Assembly (NCBI GenBank): GCA_944323165.1
Contig: CALURK010000007.1
Coordinates: forward strand, 1-64,000
Length of the DNA: 64,000 nt
DNA from: Candidatus Gastranaerophilales bacterium
Lineage (GTDB): Bacteria > Cyanobacteriota > Vampirovibrionia > Gastranaerophilales > Gastranaerophilaceae
Direction: 5' to 3'
Shown one piece after another: positions 9,494 through 16,935 of the stretch (its first letter is position 1; every line of letters starts with the position of its first letter). The notes below the pieces were generated by a model. That model worked only from the letters and a program-made list of their open reading frames with translations, searched no databases and had not been told where the DNA came from. A program made the position numbers and the translations under genes.

Positions 9494-9904
9494 TTAGTAA
9501 ATATTCTTAACCTCTTTTAAAAATTCATCATAATTTCTGATATATTCTTTTTCGTCATAATGAGTACTTGCAAGTATCATCAATTTGCAGCCATAAGAAA
9601 AATGCCTCATTTCTCGCCACATATTTTTTCCAATATATAAGCCTTTATCTGGACGGTTTAACCAAACTTCTTCTCTTGTTTTTCCGTCATCCAATACAAA
9701 TTGACAAGCTCCATCAATTGCAACAATTATTTGTTCTAATTCTTTATGAGCGTGTTTTCCTCTTTCTTGATCAGGTAGAGTATCAAAAATATAATAAACT
9801 CGTTTAATCTCAAAAGGACAATTCATTCCACCCTCTAGCGAAACGAGCTTACCTCTTTCATCTCCAAATACCTGCATATCTATAAGCTTATAATTCAAAA
9901 TCAC
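9494..9904 (-). CDS. dTDP-sugar 3,4-ketoisomerase (FdtA/QdtA/WxcM-like cupin)
   Basis: 136 aa, single cupin domain, full family length. The catalytic histidine region ERGKHAHKELEQ (H51, H53) matches FdtA/QdtA, enzymes that turn dTDP-4-keto-6-deoxyglucose into the 3-keto isomer. RVYYIFD before it and RPDKGLYIGKNMWREM after it are family hallmarks. First gene of the operon. The start codon is uncertain: GTG at 9904 lies only 2 nt after GGAG, while TTG at 9898 has better spacing. The presence of this enzyme argues that the operon's amino sugar is a 3-amino-3,6-dideoxyhexose. RmlA/RmlB, needed for the precursor, are not in the window. Confidence 0.9.
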   Translation of the reverse strand: MILNYKLIDMQVFGDERGKLVSLEGGMNCPFEIKRVYYIFDTLPDQERGKHAHKELEQIIVAIDGACQFVLDDGKTREEVWLNRPDKGLYIGKNMWREMRHFSYGCKLMILASTHYDEKEYIRNYDEFLKEVKNIY

Positions 9905-9939
9905 AACTCCATCTTGGAATCATGTTACCAAAAATATTT

Positions 9940-9969
9940 TTCATAATCAACTTTTTCATCAAATTTCAA
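9940..9969 (-). promoter_or_regulatory. Candidate promoter of the glycan operon
   Basis: On the minus strand TTGAAA (9964-9969), an 18-bp spacer and TATGAA (9940-9945) lie about 35 bp before the ketoisomerase start. The -10 is imperfect. Confidence 0.4.
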
Positions 9970-10047
9970 CTTAATTTGGAATAAAACAATTTTTTTACAA
10001 TTAAAATTAATATTGTTATTTCTGTTTTTTTAGATATATTGGTATGT

Positions 10048-10638
10048 ATGATGAGACCTTTTATAAATGAAAGCTTGTTATATTATAATTCACCAGATAT
10101 TACAATAAAAAATGATACTGTAGAATTTATAACCAAGCCAAACACTGATTTATGGCAGAAAACATATTATAATTTCCAACACGATAATGCGCCATTTATT
10201 CAGATAAAAATATGTAAAAAATATTTTTCATTTACGGTTAAAGTAAAGTATTTTTCGAAAAAACGTTTTGATCAAGCCGGTATTATTTTATACCTAGATA
10301 GCAAAAACTGGCTTAAAGCATCTGTTGAATATGAAAATAAAGATTTCCAACGTTTAGGGAGTGTCGTTACAAACAAAGGTTTTTCGGACTGGGCGACTGT
10401 AGATATCCCTGCCAACATTACTGAAATGTATTACAGATTAAGCAGAAGAGAAAATGATTTTTGCATTGAAAACAGTTTTGACGGAAAAACTTTCAAACAA
10501 ATGAGAATTTGTCATCTGGATAAAGCAAACGAAGATGTCAATGTCGGTATATATGCCTGCAGTCCTGAGGATTCTTCTTTTAAAGCGATATTTAGCAATA
10601 TGCTTATATCGGATTGTATGTGGATGGAGCACAAATAG
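10048..10638 (+). CDS. DUF1349 family protein (concanavalin-like fold)
   Basis: 196 aa from the ATG at 10048; an in-frame TTG lies 9 bases upstream and another ATG 3 bases downstream, and no clear ribosome site helps choose. It matches the DUF1349 pattern: F-E/T-TKPNTDLWQKTYYNFQHDN near residues 30-48, DQAGIILYLDSKNWLKASVEY, and FSDWATVDIP. Members adopt a beta-sandwich and have been loosely linked to enolase regulation in annotations, but the function is unknown. No signal peptide. Stands alone between the glycan operon promoter and the convergent flagellar genes. Confidence 0.8.
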   Translation: MMRPFINESLLYYNSPDITIKNDTVEFITKPNTDLWQKTYYNFQHDNAPFIQIKICKKYFSFTVKVKYFSKKRFDQAGIILYLDSKNWLKASVEYENKDFQRLGSVVTNKGFSDWATVDIPANITEMYYRLSRRENDFCIENSFDGKTFKQMRICHLDKANEDVNVGIYACSPEDSSFKAIFSNMLISDCMWMEHK

Positions 10639-10737
10639 AAAACCGATTATCCCTAAATTAATATCAAAAAATACTATTGGGCATATTTTTAGTCTATACA
10701 TCATTTATAATGGAAAAAGGCCTTTATTTCAGCATCT

Positions 10738-12051
10738 CTACATATTTCCAAGTTGAATAAGTTGGTTAACAGTATTTTCGTATTCGACCTTTTCATCTGT
10801 TGATTGTTTGAGAAATGAATTTATATTATCCATAAGAACAATAGCCTTATCACAGATTGGATCTGAGCCTTTCACATAGGCGCCTATATTTATCAAATCT
10901 TCATTTTTCCTATGTACTGCAAGTAAATTTCTTATATTTCCTGCGGCATCTCTATGTTCTTTAGAAGTAACATCTCCCATAACCCTGCTTAGTGATTGCA
11001 AAACATCAATTGCAGGATAGTGGTTTTTGTGCGCCAAATCTCTTGATAACATAATGTGGCCATCAAGAATACTTCTTGCAGTATCAGAAATTGGCTCATT
11101 AAAATCGTCTCCTTCTACCAAAACTGTATAAAGTCCCGTTATTGTTCCAAATTCATTTGTACCGGCTCTTTCCATCAATTTTGGCATTAATGCAAACACA
11201 GAAGGTGTGTACCCCCTTGTTGCCGGAGGTTCACCAATTGCAAGCCCCACTTCTCTTTGAGCCATGGCAATACGCGTAATACTATCAAGCATAAAGAGAA
11301 TGTCTAAACCTTTATCTCTAAAATATTCAGCAATGGTTGTAGCGACAAATGCCGCTTTAATTTTTACAAGTGACGGCTGATCTGAAGTTGCGGCAACTAC
11401 AATTGATCGCTTCATCCCTTCTGAGCCAAGAATTTCTTCTATAAATTCTTTTACCTCTCTTCCACGTTCACCTATTAGAGCTATAACGTTTAAATCTGCA
11501 TAAGTATTTTTAGCCATCATACCTATTGTCGTACTTTTACCAACACCTGAACCGGCAAAAACACCCATTCTTTGTCCTTTTCCGACTGTAATAAATCCAT
11601 CTACAGCTTTTATCCCCAAAGAAAGCGGTTCGGAAATACGCTTTCTCTTCAATGGATTAATTACATCCGCCACCGTTGAGCGGAATTCATTAAACTTGAT
11701 ATCCCCAAGCGTATCTATCGGGCGTCCAAGGCCGTCAAGTACCCGTCCTATAAGCTGACTTCCAACTCCTATTTTCATTGGCGCACCTGTGTTTACGACC
11801 AAGGCCCCCGGATGAATTCCGTCAGGAGATGCTAAAGGCATTAATAAAATCTTATCTTGCTTAAAACCTACTACTTCCGCCATTGTCGGAGTGTCATTAT
11901 AATTGTTATATATGTAACACAAATCTCCAATAGAAGATTTTGGACCGTCTGATTCTATTGTGAGCCCTATAATTTCTGTTATTTTCCCAATTTCTTTTAT
12001 CGTCTGAGTTTTTTTTATAATATCCAGATACTTATTCTTGTTCCATTCCAT
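10738..12051 (-). CDS. fliI: Flagellar export ATPase FliI
   Basis: 437 aa from the ATG at 12051; an in-frame TTG 30 bases upstream is less likely, since AGGTG/GAAG sits right before the ATG. F1-beta-like type III export ATPase that powers unfolding and export of flagellar subunits at the membrane. The Walker A AGSGVGKST is at about 166-174, Walker B is DILFMLDSITR, and the FliI-typical GEPPATRGYTPSVF and LVEGDDFNEPISDTARSILDGHI are present. It overlaps fliH by 20 bases and ends the fliFGHI operon. The family's C-terminal HKNHYPAIDVLQSLSR segment is intact. Confidence 0.97.
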   Translation of the reverse strand: MEWNKNKYLDIIKKTQTIKEIGKITEIIGLTIESDGPKSSIGDLCYIYNNYNDTPTMAEVVGFKQDKILLMPLASPDGIHPGALVVNTGAPMKIGVGSQLIGRVLDGLGRPIDTLGDIKFNEFRSTVADVINPLKRKRISEPLSLGIKAVDGFITVGKGQRMGVFAGSGVGKSTTIGMMAKNTYADLNVIALIGERGREVKEFIEEILGSEGMKRSIVVAATSDQPSLVKIKAAFVATTIAEYFRDKGLDILFMLDSITRIAMAQREVGLAIGEPPATRGYTPSVFALMPKLMERAGTNEFGTITGLYTVLVEGDDFNEPISDTARSILDGHIMLSRDLAHKNHYPAIDVLQSLSRVMGDVTSKEHRDAAGNIRNLLAVHRKNEDLINIGAYVKGSDPICDKAIVLMDNINSFLKQSTDEKVEYENTVNQLIQLGNM

Positions 12052-12790
12052 CTTCTGCACCTGTAAGCATTTTTTCTGCAATTTCTGCTATCTGCACAGA
12101 AATTCGTGAATCTAATCTGGTTTTGGGAGTTTCTACAATCACACCATCCGCTGATAATGAAGAATCTTCTGTTATTTTGATTGTTCCTAATTTCGGTATT
12201 TCTTCTTTAAATTGGGATGCCAAATTATTTATATTTTCCACTAAAATCGGATTTACTATTATAGTAATATTTTCTTTATCATTCAACTGCTTAATTGCTT
12301 CTAAAGTTATGTTATACAAAACTTCTTCATCAAACTTTTGATGACAAACTTTATCCGCTATAGCTGCAACCAGCTCAACAATATCACGAGTTGCAGAATC
12401 TATTATATTTTTTTTAAGTTCATAAGAGCTGGCGGCTAGAGTATCAAGAGATTTTAAACCCTCAGATGCGTCTTTTTGGAATTTATAAAGCCCATCTTGC
12501 TCACCTTTTTTAAAACCTTCTTCATAAGCTTGTTTTTTTATAGCTTCATACTCATTTTCACCTTTTTTCTTCGCATTCAGAATTATTGACTCCGCTTCTG
12601 TATTGGCATTATGAAGAACTTCTTGGGATTTATTCTCTGCTTTTGTAATAATCTGTTGCGCCTTAAGATCCGTTTCTTCAATGATTTTTTGAACTTTTGC
12701 CTGCTGGCGCGTGACATTTGTCTGCTCTATTGGCAGAATATAATTGTCACCCATTTGAATTTCCTGAGATTTTATCCTATTACTACTCAA
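12032..12790 (-). CDS. fliH: Flagellar assembly protein FliH
   Basis: 252 aa. FliH is the elongated dimeric regulator of FliI that docks it to the switch. The N-terminal IKSQEIQMGDNYILPIE matches the short conserved start of FliH proteins, which supports the TTG at 12790 (overlapping fliG by 8 bases, GAGGA before it) over the ATG at 12754. A long coiled coil (about 30-110, Gln/Lys/Glu-rich) follows, with GFKKGEQDG, then the globular C-terminal domain (IVELVAAIADKVCHQ to the end). Position between fliG and fliI confirms it. Confidence 0.9.
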   Translation of the reverse strand: MSSNRIKSQEIQMGDNYILPIEQTNVTRQQAKVQKIIEETDLKAQQIITKAENKSQEVLHNANTEAESIILNAKKKGENEYEAIKKQAYEEGFKKGEQDGLYKFQKDASEGLKSLDTLAASSYELKKNIIDSATRDIVELVAAIADKVCHQKFDEEVLYNITLEAIKQLNDKENITIIVNPILVENINNLASQFKEEIPKLGTIKITEDSSLSADGVIVETPKTRLDSRISVQIAEIAEKMLTGAEDGMEQE

Positions 12791-13832
12791 TTAATTCATC
12801 CTCAACACTTGCTCTGGTTATGGTTATCTCACCGGTTGCTTCAAGATTTCTGATAGAATTAACAATGCCGGTCTGAGCTTCTTGAACTTCTTTGGCTCTT
12901 ACTGGACCTAAGTATTCCATATCATCAGTAAGCATTTGTTTTGCTCTTTCTGACATATTTTTAAAGATTTTATCCTTAATTTCATCTTTAGTACCCTTAA
13001 GTGCAAGAGCAAGCTGTTTAGTATCAATTTCTCGAAGAAGTCTTTGAATTGCTCTGTCATCAAGAATAATGATATCTTCAAATACGAACATAAGATCTCG
13101 AACTTCTTGTGCCATTTTTTGATTTTCAATATCAAGCCATTCCATAATATTCTTTTCTGTTCCTCTGTCACAACAGTTAAGAATATTAGCAAGAGATTCG
13201 ACACCACCGGCATTTGAAAAATCTTGTACAAGAAGAGCTGAAAATTTCCTCTCCACAATATCTTCTATTGTTGATAAAATTTCCGGGTTTGTTGGTGTCA
13301 TATCTGCTATACGCATCGAAACTACTGCTTGTATATCCGGAGGTAAAAATGCCAATACTTGCGCGGCTAATTCAGGACGTAAATATGCTAAAATTAACGC
13401 TAATAACTGCGGGTTTTCGGAAGCAAAGGTATTAGCAAGTTGGGATGGATCCGCTTCATTTAAAAAATAAAACGGGTTTGTGTTAACCATAGAATTTACT
13501 TTTTCTAATAGTTTTGAAGCTTCAGCTTCGCCATAAGTTTGAGCCAGCAACTGTTTCGCATAACTTACACCGCCTTGAGCTATGTAATTCTTTGCTTGGA
13601 ATACTGTCTTAAATTCCACCAGTACTTCATTTAAATCTTCATCCGAAATCTTGCCCAAATTCGCAATATCAAGGGTTATCTGTTCCAATAAATCTTCATC
13701 TTTTATATTCTTAAGTATTTCTGATGCTGTTGTCGGGCCAAGAGCTATCAAAAGCGCAGCAACCTTTTGACTCGGACGAGTCAGAGTCCTTTTTGCTTCT
13801 TCTTTCGCTTTCTTTATTTCTTCTATACCCAT
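12783..13832 (-). CDS. fliG: Flagellar motor switch protein FliG
   Basis: 349 aa, typical length. FliG forms the rotor ring contacting the stator and FliF. Visible: N-terminal VAALLIALGPTTASEILKNI, the middle-domain ENPQLLALILAYLRPELAAQVLAFLP (the EHPQ motif with Asn for His), and the C-terminal domain with DDRAIQRLLREIDTKQLALALKG, which contains the charged torque helix, and DDMEYLGPVRAKEVQEAQ. Starts 20 bp after fliF and overlaps fliH, so it is within one operon. Confidence 0.97.
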   Translation of the reverse strand: MGIEEIKKAKEEAKRTLTRPSQKVAALLIALGPTTASEILKNIKDEDLLEQITLDIANLGKISDEDLNEVLVEFKTVFQAKNYIAQGGVSYAKQLLAQTYGEAEASKLLEKVNSMVNTNPFYFLNEADPSQLANTFASENPQLLALILAYLRPELAAQVLAFLPPDIQAVVSMRIADMTPTNPEILSTIEDIVERKFSALLVQDFSNAGGVESLANILNCCDRGTEKNIMEWLDIENQKMAQEVRDLMFVFEDIIILDDRAIQRLLREIDTKQLALALKGTKDEIKDKIFKNMSERAKQMLTDDMEYLGPVRAKEVQEAQTGIVNSIRNLEATGEITITRASVEDELIE

Positions 13833-13852
13833 TTTTTATGATTCCTTTTTTG

Positions 13853-15400
13853 TTAATCCCTTATAAATGAAGTTATTAACTTGGCTGCATCTTCAGGAGA
13901 TGCCATTACGGCTTCATTTAATTCATTGATATTTTGCTCTTTTTGCGATTTAATCTCTTTTTTATTTAATTCAATTTTCGGCATATCTTCTTCAGGTTCA
14001 GATTCTTCCTGACGCTCTGTTGTCGGCTCTTCTGCCTGTGCTATACGCTCCTGGACTCTGCTTGATGGCATTTTTGATATAAAGTTCTTGAGAATATACA
14101 AAGCAAAACATCCCAAAATTAGAACAACTATTAACGGTACGACTGAAGAGGTTATAAAGTAAAGCATTTGCTCTCTTTGATACTGTTCTGTAAATGCTTC
14201 TTTTGCTTTTTTATCTATCGTTGCACCCTCAAATTGAAGTCCTGATACTGATATTACGTCCCCTCTTGAGTAATCTACGCCTGCTGCTGATAATACAAGA
14301 TTTTTTAATTCTTCCTTCTCTGCCTCTGTCAAAATCTTATTAACTGCAACTGCTATTGATAGACGTTTTACGGTTCCAGGAGCGTATACGACCTGTTTTA
14401 CTTCTTTCGATACGCTATAATTGATCGCGGTTTTTTGCTTTGAATAATTCAAATTTCTCTGATTTACATTATTTGGATTTGGAACATTGTTAGGGTTCTC
14501 GTATGTTTCCACTTCTGTTTGAGAACTTGTTACAACACCTTCTCCCTTGTCATTTACCGGTATATAACTTTCTATTGTAGCTTTTGCTGAATTGAAATCG
14601 ATATCCGCATTTACTTGTACAGATACATTGCCTTTGCCAACAATTTTTTCCAATACATCTGATATTTTTTTTGCAGTTTCTTTTTCCAAATTCGTTTTAA
14701 AACTTTCCATATCAGTTGAATTTTTTGATGTTTCATCTGATAAACTGTTTCCGTTTTGGTCTGTTATAAATACTTGATCTGCCGTCATTCTCGGAATGGC
14801 ATAAGCTACCAAGTTTTTGATAGCTTTTACTTGAGAAGCTTTTATTTTATAACCTGGTTCTAACACCAAGACAACTGACGCTGTTGGCTTTTCGTCATTG
14901 TCATCAAATATGGAACGCTCAGGCTCTGCTAACTGAACTCTGGCATATTTTACACCTTGAATTTTTTCGATTGAACGGGTTAATTCACCTTGGAAAATTC
15001 TTTGTTTTGTTAATTTATTCTTAAAATCAGTTGAACCCAGCTGCATATCGTCTAATAATTCAAAGCCTGTATCACCGTCTTTGATTAAATCATTTTCTGC
15101 AACAAAAACTCTCATATCGTCACGAACATTTGATGGTACAAGTATTGTCTTATGGTCTTCCGAAACTTTATATTGATATCCATTTTTCTTCATACCTTCA
15201 ACTATGCTCATAGCATTCACTTCGTTAAGGTCTGAATATAATACTACCCAATCCGGCTCCATTGCTTTTGATAAGAAAAATGTCGCAGCCACAAGAGTCA
15301 GGACGATTAAAGCCAGCATTCCAAGCTTTTGGTTCCCGTCAAGTCCGCTCCATAATTTCTTCACATCATTAGCTAACAGTGCAAAATAATTATTTTCCAT
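13853..15400 (-). CDS. fliF: Flagellar MS-ring protein FliF
   Basis: 515 aa, first gene of the flagellar operon. Two membrane spans bracket the periplasmic part: about 26-45 and 428-450. The periplasmic region has the YscJ-like ring motifs (VLYSDLNEVNAMSIVEGMKKNGYQ, LIKDGDTGFELLD, KQRIFQGELTRSIEKIQGVKYARVQLAEP, LSVAVA-type strand) and a variable Asn-rich loop (NPNNVPNPNN). The acidic cytoplasmic tail that binds FliG is present (EEPTTERQEESEPEEDMP and a final MASPEDAAKLITSFIRD). No fliE, flgB or flgC precede it here. Confidence 0.97.
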   Translation of the reverse strand: MENNYFALLANDVKKLWSGLDGNQKLGMLALIVLTLVAATFFLSKAMEPDWVVLYSDLNEVNAMSIVEGMKKNGYQYKVSEDHKTILVPSNVRDDMRVFVAENDLIKDGDTGFELLDDMQLGSTDFKNKLTKQRIFQGELTRSIEKIQGVKYARVQLAEPERSIFDDNDEKPTASVVLVLEPGYKIKASQVKAIKNLVAYAIPRMTADQVFITDQNGNSLSDETSKNSTDMESFKTNLEKETAKKISDVLEKIVGKGNVSVQVNADIDFNSAKATIESYIPVNDKGEGVVTSSQTEVETYENPNNVPNPNNVNQRNLNYSKQKTAINYSVSKEVKQVVYAPGTVKRLSIAVAVNKILTEAEKEELKNLVLSAAGVDYSRGDVISVSGLQFEGATIDKKAKEAFTEQYQREQMLYFITSSVVPLIVVLILGCFALYILKNFISKMPSSRVQERIAQAEEPTTERQEESEPEEDMPKIELNKKEIKSQKEQNINELNEAVMASPEDAAKLITSFIRD

Positions 15401-15429
15401 TTACTCCCCGCGCACAATTATTCAATATA

Positions 15430-15458
15430 ATAATATCCTATCAAAAAAATCTTTTCAA
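15430..15458 (-). promoter_or_regulatory. Sigma-70-type promoter of fliFGHI
   Basis: Minus strand TTGAAA (15453-15458), 17-bp spacer, TATTAT (15430-15435), 30 bp before fliF. It is a housekeeping-type promoter, not a sigma-28 or sigma-54 element, for an early flagellar operon. Confidence 0.6.
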
Positions 15459-15488
15459 CTTGTAAATATTTATGAAGGTGTAAATTTA

Positions 15489-16163
15489 TTATTTAACCAA
15501 GCCTTCACAAAGAACAAATCTGCCCAAAAGTTCCACTTCACAATAATGTTTAAGAGAATCCGTAAAGCATTTGTTTTCGCAAAAACCGCCTGACAGGTAG
15601 ATTTTATCAGGTTTTTTGCAAAAATTCCAAGCGTTGAATGCTATTCCATGGACAAATTTTGAAATAGCAACAGAAGGTTTTTCGCCTGAAGATATCGAAT
15701 CCATAATTTTTTCCATCCCAAAAATTCCGCAAGTTACTGCAAATTTTTCGGTTTCAAAATGAAGCTCTTCCGGCTTTACGTTATAAAATTTCAGAAGCAT
15801 TTCAACTGTAGCACCTGTAGAACTTGCGCAAGAGGTATTCCAGTCCATATCGTGAAATTTATTATTCCTAAATTTTATCCACTTAGCATCACGACTTCCC
15901 AAATCCAAAATTGTTGATTCTTTATCTTCACTAACTCGACTATCTTTCCTTGCACCCTGGGCCAGTGCTATAATTTCGTTTTCTTTAGCATTTGCCATGT
16001 GACCGCAGCTGCTGTCAGGATTTATATTTTGAGATTTTATTATACTTGACGGCAATACATAATAATACTTTCCGTCTTTTTTGTGTTTTATATACTGCAC
16101 ATCAAAAATTTCGTTATCTGCTATTACTTTTGAATATGTTGTTCCGGCATCTAAGTATATCAT
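15489..16163 (-). CDS. BadF/HgdC-like activase ATPase (short, stand-alone)
   Basis: 224 aa, ASKHA fold. The phosphate-1 loop is YLDAGTTYSKV at the start. The middle has ILDLGSRDAKWIKF (cf. DIGGQDSK of HgdC), SCASSTGATVEMLL (cf. CAAGTGRF) and AVTCGIFGMEKIM with the second cysteine. The two cysteines at the positions where activases of 2-hydroxyacyl-CoA dehydratases hold a dimer-bridging [4Fe-4S] cluster are kept. The C-terminal IYLSGGFCEN is the adenosine motif. No dehydratase subunit genes are nearby, so the partner is unknown. Divergent from a Crp/Fnr gene 83 bp away. Confidence 0.8.
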   Translation of the reverse strand: MIYLDAGTTYSKVIADNEIFDVQYIKHKKDGKYYYVLPSSIIKSQNINPDSSCGHMANAKENEIIALAQGARKDSRVSEDKESTILDLGSRDAKWIKFRNNKFHDMDWNTSCASSTGATVEMLLKFYNVKPEELHFETEKFAVTCGIFGMEKIMDSISSGEKPSVAISKFVHGIAFNAWNFCKKPDKIYLSGGFCENKCFTDSLKHYCEVELLGRFVLCEGLVK

Positions 16164-16246
16164 ATTTAAAGTGTAAGTTAGTGATAAAAGGAAGTCAATA
16201 ACATTTGTATGTGCAAAAATTACATGATTGTATTATGATATTTGAG

Positions 16247-16918
16247 ATGGAAAGATTAGATAAATTTTACAACCAAATAAAAAATTCGCCGGTTTTTTTC
16301 GGAATGAATGATGAAGAATTAAAAGGACTTCTTGAATGTTTTAATGCAAGAATCAGAAAGTATGAAAAAGACGAAATGATTATTCGCCAGGGAGATATGA
16401 TTTCTAATATTTACCTTATTATTGATGGCGAAGTTAATATTGAGAAGGACTCTTATTGGGGTAGGAGAATTATCATTTCCAGACTCACGAAAAACGATAA
16501 TTTGGCTCTTTCTTTTGTTGGTTCTAAAGACGTAGAATCAAGTGTTGACGCTATTGCGGTTATGGATACTTTGGTTCTTATTCTAAGCTATGAAAAATGT
16601 ACTTCTATGTGCCAAAACGCATGCACAAGACATAAGGTTTTGATTAATAATTTGTTCCAAATACTTTCTAAAGAAAATATTGAACTTATTCAAAAAATTG
16701 AGAACGTTTCTCAAAAAACAATCAGAGATAAATTAATGACTTATCTTTCCAATGAAGCGCAAAAAAATCATTCTAACAGTTTTGATATTCACTTCAATCG
16801 TCAGGATTTAGCAGATTATTTGAATGTAGACAGAAGCGCAATGAGTTTCGAATTATCAAAACTTCAAAAGGAAGGTTTGATTGAATATAACAAAAACCAT
16901 TTCGAACTTTTATCATAA
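16247..16918 (+). CDS. Crp/Fnr family transcriptional regulator
   Basis: 223 aa from the ATG at 16247 (an ATG at 16235 and a TTG at 16205 are in frame; none has a ribosome site). A cyclic-nucleotide-type sensor domain (about 10-125) contains MIIRQGDMISNIYLIIDGEVNIEK. A Crp-type winged helix follows at the C-terminus: RDKLMTYL, then FNRQDLADYLNVDRSAMSFELSKLQKEGLIEY. Cysteines at SMCQNACTRH near residue 120 could bind a cofactor as in redox-sensing members, but the N-terminal Fnr cluster set is absent. It faces the activase gene and may control it. TATGAT seven bases before this ATG would make the transcript leaderless. Confidence 0.88.
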   Translation: MERLDKFYNQIKNSPVFFGMNDEELKGLLECFNARIRKYEKDEMIIRQGDMISNIYLIIDGEVNIEKDSYWGRRIIISRLTKNDNLALSFVGSKDVESSVDAIAVMDTLVLILSYEKCTSMCQNACTRHKVLINNLFQILSKENIELIQKIENVSQKTIRDKLMTYLSNEAQKNHSNSFDIHFNRQDLADYLNVDRSAMSFELSKLQKEGLIEYNKNHFELLS

Positions 16919-16935
16919 TCTCTGCGGTAATAATT

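Noticed and set aside
10722-10740. REP-like half site (TTTCAGCATCTC) next to the fliI stop
   Set aside because: Only one arm matches the array hairpins; with no pairing partner it may be chance.
12032-12081. Longer FliI start at TTG 12081
   Set aside because: The added 10 residues have no counterpart in FliI and the ATG at 12051 has a ribosome site directly upstream.
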